Shown in pieces: positions 1 to 7,425 of a DNA stretch of 10,001 nucleotides. This stretch comes from Vibrio madracius. Lineage in GTDB: Bacteria > Pseudomonadota > Gammaproteobacteria > Enterobacterales > Vibrionaceae. The stretch spans positions 1 through 10,001 of the forward strand of contig ASHK01000144.1 of NCBI GenBank assembly GCA_000695745.1, read 5' to 3'. The first letter of the stretch is position 1. Each line of letters begins with the position of its first letter. A program made the position numbers and the translations under genes. Under the pieces are notes generated by a model, which did not search any database, had not been told where the DNA came from, and saw only the letters and a list, made by a program, of their open reading frames with translations.

Positions 1-1166
1 ATTAAACTCTTCGATACTATTGAAGTGTTTATTGGTCATGCTATCTCTTCACCTTGATAAATATAAGGTGTGCCGCTCATCATGTGCAAAACTGTACCGA
101 GCATTTTTGCACTGATGACACGATATTCAGGGGAGTCAGAGCCATAACGTGATACCGTGCGAGGTTGGTCGTGATTACTCCAATACACGCTGTTCCAACC
201 TTTCTGGTATAAGTCTTCCTGCCAGCGTGACATGATCTCTTTATACTGAACTAAATCGAAATCTTTCTTCACCGCATTGTGTTCTTCGCGGTCGATACCA
301 ACGTGTTCGAACTGAAAGATCATGCTAATTTCATTACGATCAGGGTGAGAATAGTAACGGCCATCTAACGTTGTGGTAAAGGGTGTTTCACCGACGGTGA
401 GCACATCATAATGTCTTAGCACTTTATCGTGCATTTCACGCAGATATTGGTGAACCAGTAGATTATTTGACCAATGTTCCCAACCAGCGACACCAGAGTC
501 AAAGATGGTCGCGTCTGGATAGTCTGACGGTTTGCCGATCATATTGATGACATCCATACGGAAGCCACCTAAGCCTTTTTTCAGCCAGAAGTGCATCATG
601 TCGTAGACGGCTTCACGTACTTCTGGATTGGCCCAGTTTAGGTCTGGTTGTTTATTGCTAAAGAGGTGTAGGTAGTATTGTCCCGTCGTTTCATCAAGCG
701 TCCACGCTTTAGGTTTGAAGAAAGATTCCCAGTTGTTTGGCTCACTGCCATCCTGTTTTGGATCTTTCCAAATATACCAATCGCGTTTGGGGTTATCTTG
801 ACTGCTCTTGGATTCGAGAAACCAAGGGTGTTCATCGGAGGTGTGGTTTACCACCAGATCCATGACAATTTTGATGCCGCGTTTATCCGCTTCGAATAAC
901 AGCTTTTCCATGTCCGCCATCGTGCCAAATTCTGGTGCAATTTCACGATAGCCAGAAATATCATAACCGTTGTCATCCATGGGAGATTTATACACAGGAC
1001 TGAGCCAGATAACATTTGCGCCTAGCGTTTGGATATAATCGAGTTTTTCAATGATACCTGGAATATCACCAATGCCATCTCCGTTAGAGTCATTGAAACT
1101 TCTTGGATAGATTTGATAAACGACGGCGTCATGCCACCAACGTTTTTCCAGTTGTTCCGTACTCAT
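1..1166 (-). pseudogene. GH13 alpha-glucosidase (oligo-1,6-glucosidase/AglA-like), frameshifted near 41 and cut by the window edge
   Basis: Cytoplasmic glycoside hydrolase family 13 enzyme expected to release glucose from the non-reducing end of short alpha-glucosides. All catalytic regions are visible: a calcium-loop-like DSNGDGIGD (residues 26-34), region I DLVVNH (103-108), region II GFRMD with nucleophile D205, region III VGE with acid/base E260, and region IV SNHD with D333. V206, just after the nucleophile, is the residue typical of alpha-1,6-active members; alpha-1,4-specific maltases usually have Thr. There is no signal peptide. The start at 1166 is supported by AAGGAG nine bases upstream. 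The frame stops after GEEIA at 36-38, but reading one frame over from 39 to 1 continues GMTNKHFNSIEEFN, the normal family continuation, so one base (a C on the plus strand, near 41) is missing. The C-terminal third or so lies outside the window. The gene lies 32 bp downstream of the LacI-type regulator, probably in one operon. Confidence 0.9.
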
Positions 1167-1198
1167 GGACCAATTCTCCTTAGCAAGTGAGGTAATGT

Positions 1199-2215
1199 CT
1201 AACTACTGGTGCGAATAATAAGCTCCGTATCCAGTTGGATAGATTCGTAGGGTAGTTGGCCAAGCGCCATCTTTGCAGCGATTTGGCCTTTTTTCTCTAT
1301 AGGTTGCTGAATCGTCGTTAAGCCGACTTCTGCTGCTTTGGGTATGCCGTCAAAGCCGACTATTCGAATGTCGATATTGATCTCTCTTGCCACTTCCAAT
1401 GCTGCTAAGGCTATTTTATCGCTCATACAAAGCAAGACATCGACGCGCTAGGTGCCGTGAGTGTGCCACGAAGCATGGTTTTTAGCGTTGTTTCGTCAAG
1501 ATCGTGAATTTGCCAGACATTTTCGAATGACAATGGGATACCGTTTTCTTCGAGTGCTTGTTTGTAGCCTTCAAAACGACAGCGAGAAACGGACTCGTCA
1601 CTGGTATAAAGATTATCGAGGTTGGCAAGTGATAACGAAGTGGATGCCTCAAGACGTAGCCCCAAAATAAGCACATTATCCTCGGAAGAATGAATAGCAT
1701 GCATAGCAATGTCATAGCTGGCTTTGTGGTTATCGACATTAATCGATGGAATATCTGGCAAGGTGAAATCAACCGCTACGACAGGTTTATGTTGGCGCAG
1801 GATCAAGTTGATTATGCTTGAGTCCACAGGTTTACCATAAACTATGAAACTATCGGGAATAGTTTCCACTTGCGTGTTCTGATAGTTATCGCTGCTGGAG
1901 GGTAGCAGTAGCATATTGACGTGCGATTCATCTAAAGTCTTTGATATTCCAGCCAAAAACTGAGTAGCCACCGGGTCAGTAAAATTATACGCAAGGCTAT
2001 CTGCGAGTAAAACGCCTATCACACCCGTTTTTCCGGTACGTAGGCTGCGCGCGGTGATACTCGGGCCGGTGTAACCCAGTTTTCACATTCGAGAAGAATA
2101 TTTTCTCTTAGCGCCTCGAAAGTTGGTTTGGACGGTTGAAAGCGTTTGATACGGTAGCCGTTGATACACCAAGGTGAGCGGCGACGGTTTTCAGTGTAGG
2201 TTTCTTCCGTTCCAT
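1199..2215 (-). pseudogene. LacI-family transcriptional regulator, interrupted by three single-base deletions
   Basis: Probable local repressor of the alpha-glucoside genes. The start at 2215 gives an N-terminal LacI helix-turn-helix (TLKTVAAHLGVSTATVSNAF, residues 7-26). The frame then stops at 2108-2110 after 35 codons. Adding one base near 2117 gives the expected LSEALRENILLECEN. Adding one near 2078 gives LGYTGPSITARSLRTG, the hinge helix. Adding one near 1444 joins ...LTAPSA to VDVLLCMSDKIALAALEV in the periplasmic-binding-like sugar-binding domain. With these three corrections the protein is 339 residues, the usual family length, ending RTSS. No good Shine-Dalgarno sequence precedes 2215. 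The gene is divergent from the transporter operon and upstream of the glucosidase, the usual place for a dedicated repressor. The inducer is not readable from sequence; an alpha-glucoside is inferred from context. As written, no functional protein could be made; sequencing error is a serious alternative. Confidence 0.88.
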
Positions 2216-2251
2216 ATCAGTTATTGTCCATTTTTATATTGTCTGCAATCT

Positions 2252-2281
2252 AGAATAACGAAATTTATCGTTTGAGTCTAA
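2252..2281 (-). promoter_or_regulatory. candidate sigma-70 promoter for the lacI-type gene and glucosidase
   Basis: On the minus strand, TTAGAC (2281-2276) and TATTCT (2257-2252) are separated by 18 bases. This would start transcription near 2245, about 30 bases before the regulator's ATG. The -35 overlaps the palindrome at 2278-2291, which would fit autoregulation. The matches are partial, so this is a weak call. Confidence 0.3.
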
Positions 2282-2291
2282 ATCGATTAAG
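2278..2291. promoter_or_regulatory. candidate LacI-family operator, site 1
   Basis: The 14-mer CTAAATCGATTAAG is a palindrome with one mismatched pair and a central CG, as is typical of LacI-family operators. It differs from site 2 (2448-2461) at only two positions, and its arms read the same in both orientations. It lies 62 bp upstream of the regulator start and overlaps the candidate -35 on that side. The binding protein is inferred to be the adjacent LacI-type regulator. Confidence 0.55.
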
Positions 2292-2333
2292 AAAGAATAA
2301 GAAATTAAAAATTTCAATAGCCAATATAATTTG

Positions 2334-2349
2334 TTTGATGCTTGTCACT
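2334..2349. promoter_or_regulatory. candidate CRP-cAMP binding site
   Basis: TTTGA-N6-TCACT matches the CRP consensus TGTGA-N6-TCACA at eight of ten core positions with correct 6-base spacing. It sits in the middle of the divergent region, where catabolite control of a sugar-uptake operon would be expected. Its distance to the transporter transcription start is unknown. This is a motif match only. Confidence 0.4.
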
Positions 2350-2414
2350 TAATTGTAATCAAGGTATTTCAAAACATGATCAAAGGCACAAGATTCGGCA
2401 AGAAAGTGGTCGAA

Positions 2415-2443
2415 TTGTCAATAAGGTTTTATGGTATTTATTA
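2415..2443 (+). promoter_or_regulatory. aglE: candidate promoter for the transporter operon
   Basis: TTGTCA (2415-2420) and TTATTA (2438-2443) are spaced by 17 bases. Transcription would start near 2450, inside the operator at 2448-2461, which is a classical arrangement for repression. The -10 is poor. An alternative pair is TTGTAA (2353-2358) with CATGAT (2375-2380), which would sit closer to the CRP-like site. The sequence does not decide between them. Confidence 0.3.
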
Positions 2444-2447
2444 ACGG

Positions 2448-2461
2448 CTTAACCGATTAAG
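2448..2461. promoter_or_regulatory. candidate LacI-family operator, site 2
   Basis: CTTAACCGATTAAG is a 14-bp palindrome with six paired positions per arm, apart from one mismatched pair next to the central CG. It nearly repeats site 1, with start points exactly 170 bp apart. It lies 83 bp before the binding-protein ATG and would cover a transcription start near 2450. Two copies flanking a divergent promoter region suggest joint control, possibly by looping; the looping is inference. Confidence 0.6.
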
Positions 2462-2465
2462 TAAT

Positions 2466-2545
2466 TCAGTAAGAAGTTAAGTCGAGGACATAAGAACTGA
2501 CTATAAAAACGAAACAAAGTATCTGAATACATGGAGTCTTACTGA
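2466..2545 (+). promoter_or_regulatory. possible long-range leader pairing occluding the aglE start
   Basis: TCAGTAAGA (2466-2474) is perfectly complementary over nine bases to TCTTACTGA (2537-2545). The latter lies between the Shine-Dalgarno GGAG (2533-2536) and the start codon, including its first base. A competing 6-base pairing joins ATTCAG (2464-2469) to CTGAAT (2523-2528) and uses some of the same bases. The two cannot form together, so the leader could adopt alternative folds. Pure inference from complementarity. Confidence 0.25.
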
Positions 2546-3897
2546 TGAAAACCTCTCTACTTGCTAGCGCAGTAGCTCTTGCTGTTTCTGCTACCTCCGC
2601 GTTCGCCGCTGATTTGAAATTTGCACCAGGTGAAGATGACCGCTTTAACTGGCAAAGCTATGAAGAATTAAAAAATATGGACTTGAAAGGTGAAACAATT
2701 ACCATTTTTGGTCCTTGGTTAACAGAAGACAAAGAGCTTGTTGAAAGTGTCATTGCGTATTTCGAACAAGCGACCGGCGCCGAAGTGAAATATTCAGGCT
2801 CTGATTCCTTTGAACAGCAAATTGCGATTGATGTGCAAGCAGGTAGTGCACCGAATATTGCGATTTTCCCTCAGCCGGGCTTGGCAGCGGATCTCGCATC
2901 GAAAGGTTTCCTCACACCTTTGGATCCGAAAATGGCCGATTGGGTGAATGAGAATTACGCAGCAGGATCTTCGTGGGTCGATTTAGGCACATTTGCGGGT
3001 AAAGATGGCAAAGACCATCTGTACGGCTTCTTTTATAAAGTCGATTTGAAGTCCCTTGTTTGGTTTATTCCTGAAAACTTTGAGGATGCAGGTTACGAAG
3101 TCCCTCAATCAATGGAAGAGTTAAAAGCACTGACCGAGCAAATGGTTGAAGATGGCGAAACACCATGGTGTGTTGGTTTAGGTTCTGGTGGTGCAACGGG
3201 CTGGCCTGCAACGGACTGGGTAGAGGATATGATGCTTCGTACTCAATCGCCAGCCGATTACGATAAGTGGACCACAAACGAACTCAAGTTCAACGATAAG
3301 AAAGTGGTGGGTGCTATTGAAGAGTTTGGCTGGTTTGTTCGTAACGACAAATTCGTCGATGGTGGCGCACGTGCCGTCGCTGCAACGGACTTCCGCGATT
3401 CTCCAAAAGGTCTGTTCACATCGCCAGCGAAATGTTACATGCACCGCCAAGCATCATTCATCCCAAGCTTCTTCCCTGAAGGCACAGAGCTAGGTGCTGA
3501 CGTTGATTTCTTCTACTTCCCTGCGTATGAATCAAAAGACTTAGGCAAGCCAGTACTAGGCGCAGGCACTATGTGGAGTATCACAAAAGACTCTAAAGCA
3601 GCTCGTGCCTTTATGGAATTCTTACAGTCGCCAATAGCCCATGAAATTTGGATGGCTCAATCGGGATTCCTAACGCCACATAAAGGCACCAACGTTAACG
3701 CTTATGGCAACGATACGTTGAAGAAACAGGGTGAAATCCTGCTGGATGCGACTACGTTCCGCTTTGATGGCTCAGACCTGATGCCAGGTAAGATCGGCGC
3801 CGGAGCATTTTGGACAGGTATGGTTGACTACAGTGGTGGTAAGCCTGCACAAGACGTGGCTGATGACATCCAAAAAACGTGGGACGCGCTGAAATAA
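2545..3897 (+). CDS. aglE: periplasmic alpha-glucoside-binding protein of an ABC importer (AglE-like)
   Basis: Extracytoplasmic solute-binding protein of the MalE/AglE class, 450 residues, close to the usual size of AglE proteins. It begins with a Sec signal peptide: K2, a hydrophobic stretch about 5-18, then an A19-F-A21 cleavage site before A22. The mature protein has the fold-typical patterns of the family, including an ITIFGPW strand near residue 52, an SAPNIAIFPQPGLAADLA segment around 100-117, a tryptophan-rich stretch GGATGWPATDWVEDM around 215-229, and a C-terminal helix. The start is fixed by GGAG eight bases upstream and by the signal peptide. It is the first gene of the importer operon, followed by a 115-bp gap with a stem-loop and then the permeases. 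The reading frame is intact, unlike the glucosidase, regulator and ATPase genes. Substrate preference within alpha-glucosides cannot be read from the sequence. Confidence 0.9.
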   Translation: MKTSLLASAVALAVSATSAFAADLKFAPGEDDRFNWQSYEELKNMDLKGETITIFGPWLTEDKELVESVIAYFEQATGAEVKYSGSDSFEQQIAIDVQAGSAPNIAIFPQPGLAADLASKGFLTPLDPKMADWVNENYAAGSSWVDLGTFAGKDGKDHLYGFFYKVDLKSLVWFIPENFEDAGYEVPQSMEELKALTEQMVEDGETPWCVGLGSGGATGWPATDWVEDMMLRTQSPADYDKWTTNELKFNDKKVVGAIEEFGWFVRNDKFVDGGARAVAATDFRDSPKGLFTSPAKCYMHRQASFIPSFFPEGTELGADVDFFYFPAYESKDLGKPVLGAGTMWSITKDSKAARAFMEFLQSPIAHEIWMAQSGFLTPHKGTNVNAYGNDTLKKQGEILLDATTFRFDGSDLMPGKIGAGAFWTGMVDYSGGKPAQDVADDIQKTWDALK

Positions 3898-3932
3898 CTT
3901 AGGAACTAAGTCACTTGGCGAAGTAATGCGAT

Positions 3933-3967
3933 GCCGATAGACGTGATTCATTGGGTCGTCTATCGGC
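3933..3967 (+). promoter_or_regulatory. intercistronic stem-loop between binding protein and permease genes
   Basis: GCCGATAGACG (3933-3943) pairs perfectly with CGTCTATCGGC (3957-3967) around a 13-base loop, and two or three wobble/AT pairs can extend the base. No run of T follows, so it is not a standard terminator. Hairpins in this position, as between malE and malF, are known to protect the upstream mRNA so that binding protein exceeds permease; that role is inferred here. Confidence 0.7.
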
Positions 3968-4012
3968 GTTCGCAGTTTCCACTCTCGCAAAGTCTGTTTA
4001 TAAAGTGAGGTA

Positions 4013-5026
4013 ATGATGGAACAGCTTTATTCCTCTTTGTTTATTATGGCACTGGGCGTTGCTGGATGTGTGGTCTATTTCATAGGCAGCAACTGGCTTC
4101 TCACCATTTTATTTCCAACCAGAAATGTCTCAAACCAAAAGATGGCACAAAACCTTAGACGAGCCGCCGCGATTCGTCCTTGGTTATTTCTTGGGCCCGC
4201 TTTGGCGTTTTTAGGTCTGTATCTTGTTTACCCGGTATTCGAATCTTTTTATCTATCGATGCATGATAGAAATGCCGACAAGTTTGTCGGATTGGGCAAT
4301 TATGCATGGCTGATTAACGACCCAGAATTTAGAGAATCACTGTTTAACAATCTGTTGTGGTTGTTGGTTGTGCCTGCCGCATCCACATTTTTTGGCTTGG
4401 TTATCGCTGCCCTGACTGACAAGGTGAGCTGGGGGAATATTGCAAAAAGTCTGATTTTTATGCCGATGGCAATTTCGTTCATTGGCGCATCTATTATATG
4501 GAAGTTTGTTTACGATTACCGCGCTCCGGGATCGGATCAGATTGGTATTTTAAATGCAGTGGTGGAATATTTTGGCGGAGACGCTCAAGCGTGGATCACC
4601 ATTCCATTTTGGAACAATTTCTTTTTGATGGTCATCCTGATCTGGATTCAAACCGGCTTTGCCATGGTGATTTTATCCGCGGCGTTGCGTGGTATTCCTG
4701 AAGAAACGGTGGAGGCGGCGGTATTGGATGGCGCCAATGGTGTGCAAATTTTCTTTAAAATTCTTATTCCTCAGATATGGGGCACCATTGCGGTCGTTTG
4801 GACCACCATCACGATTTTAGTTCTGAAAGTCTTCGATATTGTGTTGGCGATGACGAATGGCCAGTGGAGTACTCAAGTCCTGGCCAATATGATGTTTGAT
4901 TGGATGTTCCGTGGCGGTGGTGACTTTGGTCGTGGAGCAGCGATTGCAGTGGTGATCATGGTGGCGGTCATTCCTGTCATGGTCTGGAACATGCGCCAAG
5001 CTAGCGCTCAAATGGAGGGGCGATAA
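4013..5026 (+). CDS. aglF: ABC alpha-glucoside importer, inner-membrane permease 1 (AglF/MalF type)
   Basis: Integral membrane subunit of a binding-protein-dependent sugar importer, 337 residues. An N-terminal hydrophobic segment (about 9-34) precedes the usual permease core, which has membrane segments near 57-80, 111-134, 145-163, 203-224, 258-280 and 308-326. The cytoplasmic EAA loop that contacts the ATPase is clear: EAAVLDGANGVQIFFKILIP starts at E234, with the conserved G at 240. It lacks the very large periplasmic loop of E. coli MalF. Two adjacent ATGs (4013, 4016) are possible; GAGG at 4007-4010 is better spaced for 4016, so the protein may be one residue shorter. Its stop shares a base with the next start (TAATG), indicating translational coupling with the second permease. 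The frame is intact. Confidence 0.88.
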   Translation: MMEQLYSSLFIMALGVAGCVVYFIGSNWLLTILFPTRNVSNQKMAQNLRRAAAIRPWLFLGPALAFLGLYLVYPVFESFYLSMHDRNADKFVGLGNYAWLINDPEFRESLFNNLLWLLVVPAASTFFGLVIAALTDKVSWGNIAKSLIFMPMAISFIGASIIWKFVYDYRAPGSDQIGILNAVVEYFGGDAQAWITIPFWNNFFLMVILIWIQTGFAMVILSAALRGIPEETVEAAVLDGANGVQIFFKILIPQIWGTIAVVWTTITILVLKVFDIVLAMTNGQWSTQVLANMMFDWMFRGGGDFGRGAAIAVVIMVAVIPVMVWNMRQASAQMEGR

Positions 5027-6225
5027 TGACCGAAAAAGTTCAAGCAGCCCCGATGATAGAAGAGAGTAAGGCACGCTTTAGCTTAAGCAAATTACGACGT
5101 TCACCTTTAACCATTTTGGTTCATGCATCGGTCTTGCTGATCGTGATTTTATGGACGTTACCTACCGCTGGCCTATTTATCTCCTCATTTAGGGACAAAG
5201 ATCAGCTCGCGTTATCAGGCTGGTGGACCTCATTAACCGCTTCCGAACAGAACCTAGTAAGCCGTACCGGTGCACCCGATACACAAGTTCAGGAAGGGGA
5301 TGTTTATGTACTTAAGGGGCAATTACTTGTTGATGGTAAGCCTGCTGAAGTCCATGCCTTTGGCTTCTCTTCACGCGCGCCAACGAAATTCATCCCAGGC
5401 GATGTCGCTGAAATGAGAAAAGGCGGCACATTGACGGTTACCGAGGATGGTCACTATACCATGACAGCACTCGAACCGTTTAAAGGTAAACGAGGAAAGC
5501 GTATTTTCTTTACCGCGGTAGTGCCACCTAAATTTGGCTTAGACAACTACCGTGAAGTGCTCACTGCAGAGGGGATTGGCCGTTCATTTATCAACTCTCT
5601 GACCGTAACTATTCCCGCAACAATCATCCCAATTCTTATTGCAGCGTACGCGGCTTATGCCCTGTCTTGGATGAGGATGCCGGGTAGAAACCTACTTATA
5701 GCGGTTGTCGTTGGTTTGTTGGTTGTGCCTTTGCAAATGTCTTTGATTCCGCTTTTGAGACTCTATAACGACATAGGGGCTTTCTTTGGTGTCGGGGCGA
5801 AAACCTATTTGGGAATCTGGTTAGCGCATACTGGATTTGGTTTGCCGTTGGCGATCTATTTGCTGCGCAACTACATCTCGAGTTTACCAAGAGAGATCAT
5901 TGAGTCGGCGAAAGTGGATGGTGCGACGGACTTTGAAATTTTTATGAGAATCGTTCTGCCGCTGTCGTTTCCTGCACTCGCTTCATTTGGGATCTTCCAG
6001 TTCTTGTGGGTATGGAATGATCTTCTTGTTGCGACCGTGTTTTTAGGTACGGGTGAAGAGCATATGGTGCTTACCGCGCGATTACGTGAGCTACTAGGCT
6101 CTCGTGGTGGTAACTGGGAAATATTGACCGCATCAGCATTTGTGTCGATTGCGGTGCCTTTAGGTGTGTTCTTTACGCTACAACGTTATCTAGTTCGTGG
6201 CCTACTTTCTGGTTCTGTTAAGTAA
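5026..6225 (+). CDS. aglG: ABC alpha-glucoside importer, inner-membrane permease 2 (AglG/MalG type) with a periplasmic insert
   Basis: Second membrane subunit, 399 residues, about 100 longer than typical MalG. The extra length is a soluble, beta-rich block between the first membrane helix (about 29-53) and the rest of the permease, roughly residues 57-165, with many charged and Gly/Thr residues and no hydrophobic segment. The core then has helices near 189-213, 222-244, 262-279, 317-338 and 367-384. The EAA loop reads IIESAKVDGATDFEIFMRIV from residue 291, with the conserved G at 299. GGAGG seven bases before the ATG, and the one-base overlap with the preceding stop, fix the start. From memory, rhizobial AglG proteins are also longer than MalG, so the insert is probably a subfamily trait. 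It would face the periplasm and might contact the binding protein; that is inference. Confidence 0.88.
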   Translation: MTEKVQAAPMIEESKARFSLSKLRRSPLTILVHASVLLIVILWTLPTAGLFISSFRDKDQLALSGWWTSLTASEQNLVSRTGAPDTQVQEGDVYVLKGQLLVDGKPAEVHAFGFSSRAPTKFIPGDVAEMRKGGTLTVTEDGHYTMTALEPFKGKRGKRIFFTAVVPPKFGLDNYREVLTAEGIGRSFINSLTVTIPATIIPILIAAYAAYALSWMRMPGRNLLIAVVVGLLVVPLQMSLIPLLRLYNDIGAFFGVGAKTYLGIWLAHTGFGLPLAIYLLRNYISSLPREIIESAKVDGATDFEIFMRIVLPLSFPALASFGIFQFLWVWNDLLVATVFLGTGEEHMVLTARLRELLGSRGGNWEILTASAFVSIAVPLGVFFTLQRYLVRGLLSGSVK

Positions 6226-6257
6226 GCAGTTCCTGATTCAACGATGAGAAAAAAGAA

Positions 6258-7350
6258 ATGACAGGATTATCTCTAACAAACGTTAAAAAATCATACGGTG
6301 AAACTCAGGTACTACACGGCATCGACTTGGAGATCAACCAAGGTGAATTCATCGTATTCGTTGGGCCTTCGGGTTGCGGTAAATCTACATTGCTTCGAAT
6401 GATCGCCGGGTTGGAAGACATCAGTTCTGGTGAGCTTTGTATCGAAGGCGCTCGAGTTAATGAATTGCCAGCGGCAATGCGAGGCATTGCGATGGTGTTT
6501 CAAACGTATGCCCTTTCACCCCCACATGACGGTGTATGACAACATGGCATTTGCAATGCGAATTGCTAAAGAGTCAAAAGAAGCGATACATGAGCGGGTG
6601 ATGGAAGCGGCGCGTATGTTGCAACTTGAGCCGTACCTAGACCGTTTACCTAAAGCGCTTTCCGGTGGTCAGCGTCAAAGGGTTGCAATAGGGCGCGCCA
6701 TCGTGCGTCAGCCGAAGGTGTTCCTATTTGATGAACCGCTCTCTAACTTAGATGCGGCGCTTCGTGTGCAAACGCGAATCGAAATTGCCAATTTGAAGGA
6801 AGCGTTGACAGAAACCACGATGATCTATGTCACGCACGATCAGGTGGAAGCGATGACGCTCGCTGATCGTATCGTTGTGTTATCAGCGGGTAAGATTGAG
6901 CAAGTCGGCACGCCGCTGGAGCTTTATACTAATCCGGCGAATGTGTTTGTCGCTCAGTTCATTGGTTCACCGGCGATGAATATAAGTAAAGCATACATGG
7001 AGAGGGCAGGGGAACGCTCTTTGGTAACTGCAGAAAGTGGTCATAATATTGAAATACCGATTACGGCGGCGCAAGAGCTAAACGGGAGTGCACTGCAATT
7101 AGGAATCAGACCAGAAGACTTTTTAGTCGCTGAAGAGTCTGACGCCCTTATGTCGGGCAAGGTACTCTTTGTGGAATCGTTAGGAGAGGTCACACTATTG
7201 CATATCAATGTTGAAGGGCATGATGAAACGGTCGTCGCTAAGCTACCCGGTATCCTTGATTTTCACAAAGGTGAAATCATTCATTTGAAAGCACTGCCAG
7301 AGAAAATTCATCTGTTTAATCAAGAGGGTATTTCTTTGAAGTATCTGTAA
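6258..7350 (+). pseudogene. aglK: ABC importer ATPase (AglK/MalK/UgpC type), frameshifted at the Q-loop
   Basis: Cytoplasmic ATPase that would energise the importer. From 6258 the frame has Walker [10 protein letters not shown] (about residues 35-43), then reaches VFQTYAL and runs out of frame to a stop at 6537-6539. Removing the C at 6517 gives [17 protein letters not shown], the exact family Q-loop. The downstream frame holds the signature LSGGQRQR, Walker B VFLFDEP with D-loop SNLD, the switch histidine in YVTHD, and a C-terminal TOBE-type regulatory domain containing GIRPED. Corrected length is 363 residues, normal for AglK/MalK. An upstream ATG at 6244 terminates at once, so 6258 is the start; its ribosome site is weak. 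The lesion would remove the signature, Walker B and switch regions, so a genuine mutation would disable uptake unless another MalK-type ATPase substitutes. Confidence 0.9.
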
Positions 7351-7371
7351 ATAAAGTCTAAAAATAATGAC

Positions 7372-7425
7372 TTAAAGAGCGCTTTTTAGGTATGTTTCGT
7401 AACTGAAAAGGGCTCTTTAATTTTT
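7372..7425. terminator. bidirectional rho-independent terminator between convergent operons
   Basis: A 15-base stem with one mismatch forms between 7372-7386 (TTAAAGAGCGCTTTT) and 7406-7420 (AAAAGGGCTCTTTAA). TTTTT follows at 7421-7425 on the plus strand. It lies 21 bases after the ATPase stop, and its right arm contains the stop codon of the minus-strand LuxR-type gene, so it can end transcription from both sides. The minus-strand T tract is weaker and several bases further on. Confidence 0.8.

Noticed and set aside
678..899. Plus-strand reading frame opposite the glucosidase
   Set aside because: It lies wholly antisense to strongly conserved GH13 coding sequence and has no family features; it is a shadow frame.
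1461..1772. Short frames on both strands inside the regulator gene
   Set aside because: They overlap the LacI sugar-binding domain frame and have no recognisable domain or ribosome site.
2348..2363. Third operator-like inverted repeat CTTAATTGTAATCAAG
   Set aside because: It has only six of eight arm matches, no central CG and different spacing from the two good sites.
2384..2400. Sigma-54-like element (AGGCAC...CGGCA)
   Set aside because: The GG is present, but the downstream GC is one base out of register and the TTGC element is poor, so it is not a credible -24/-12 promoter.
6511..6525. Programmed +1 frameshift in the ATPase gene at the CCC-C run
   Set aside because: Pro-tRNA slippage at CCC-C is possible in principle, but I know of no MalK-type ATPase made this way. 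Four other indels in the window favour error or decay.
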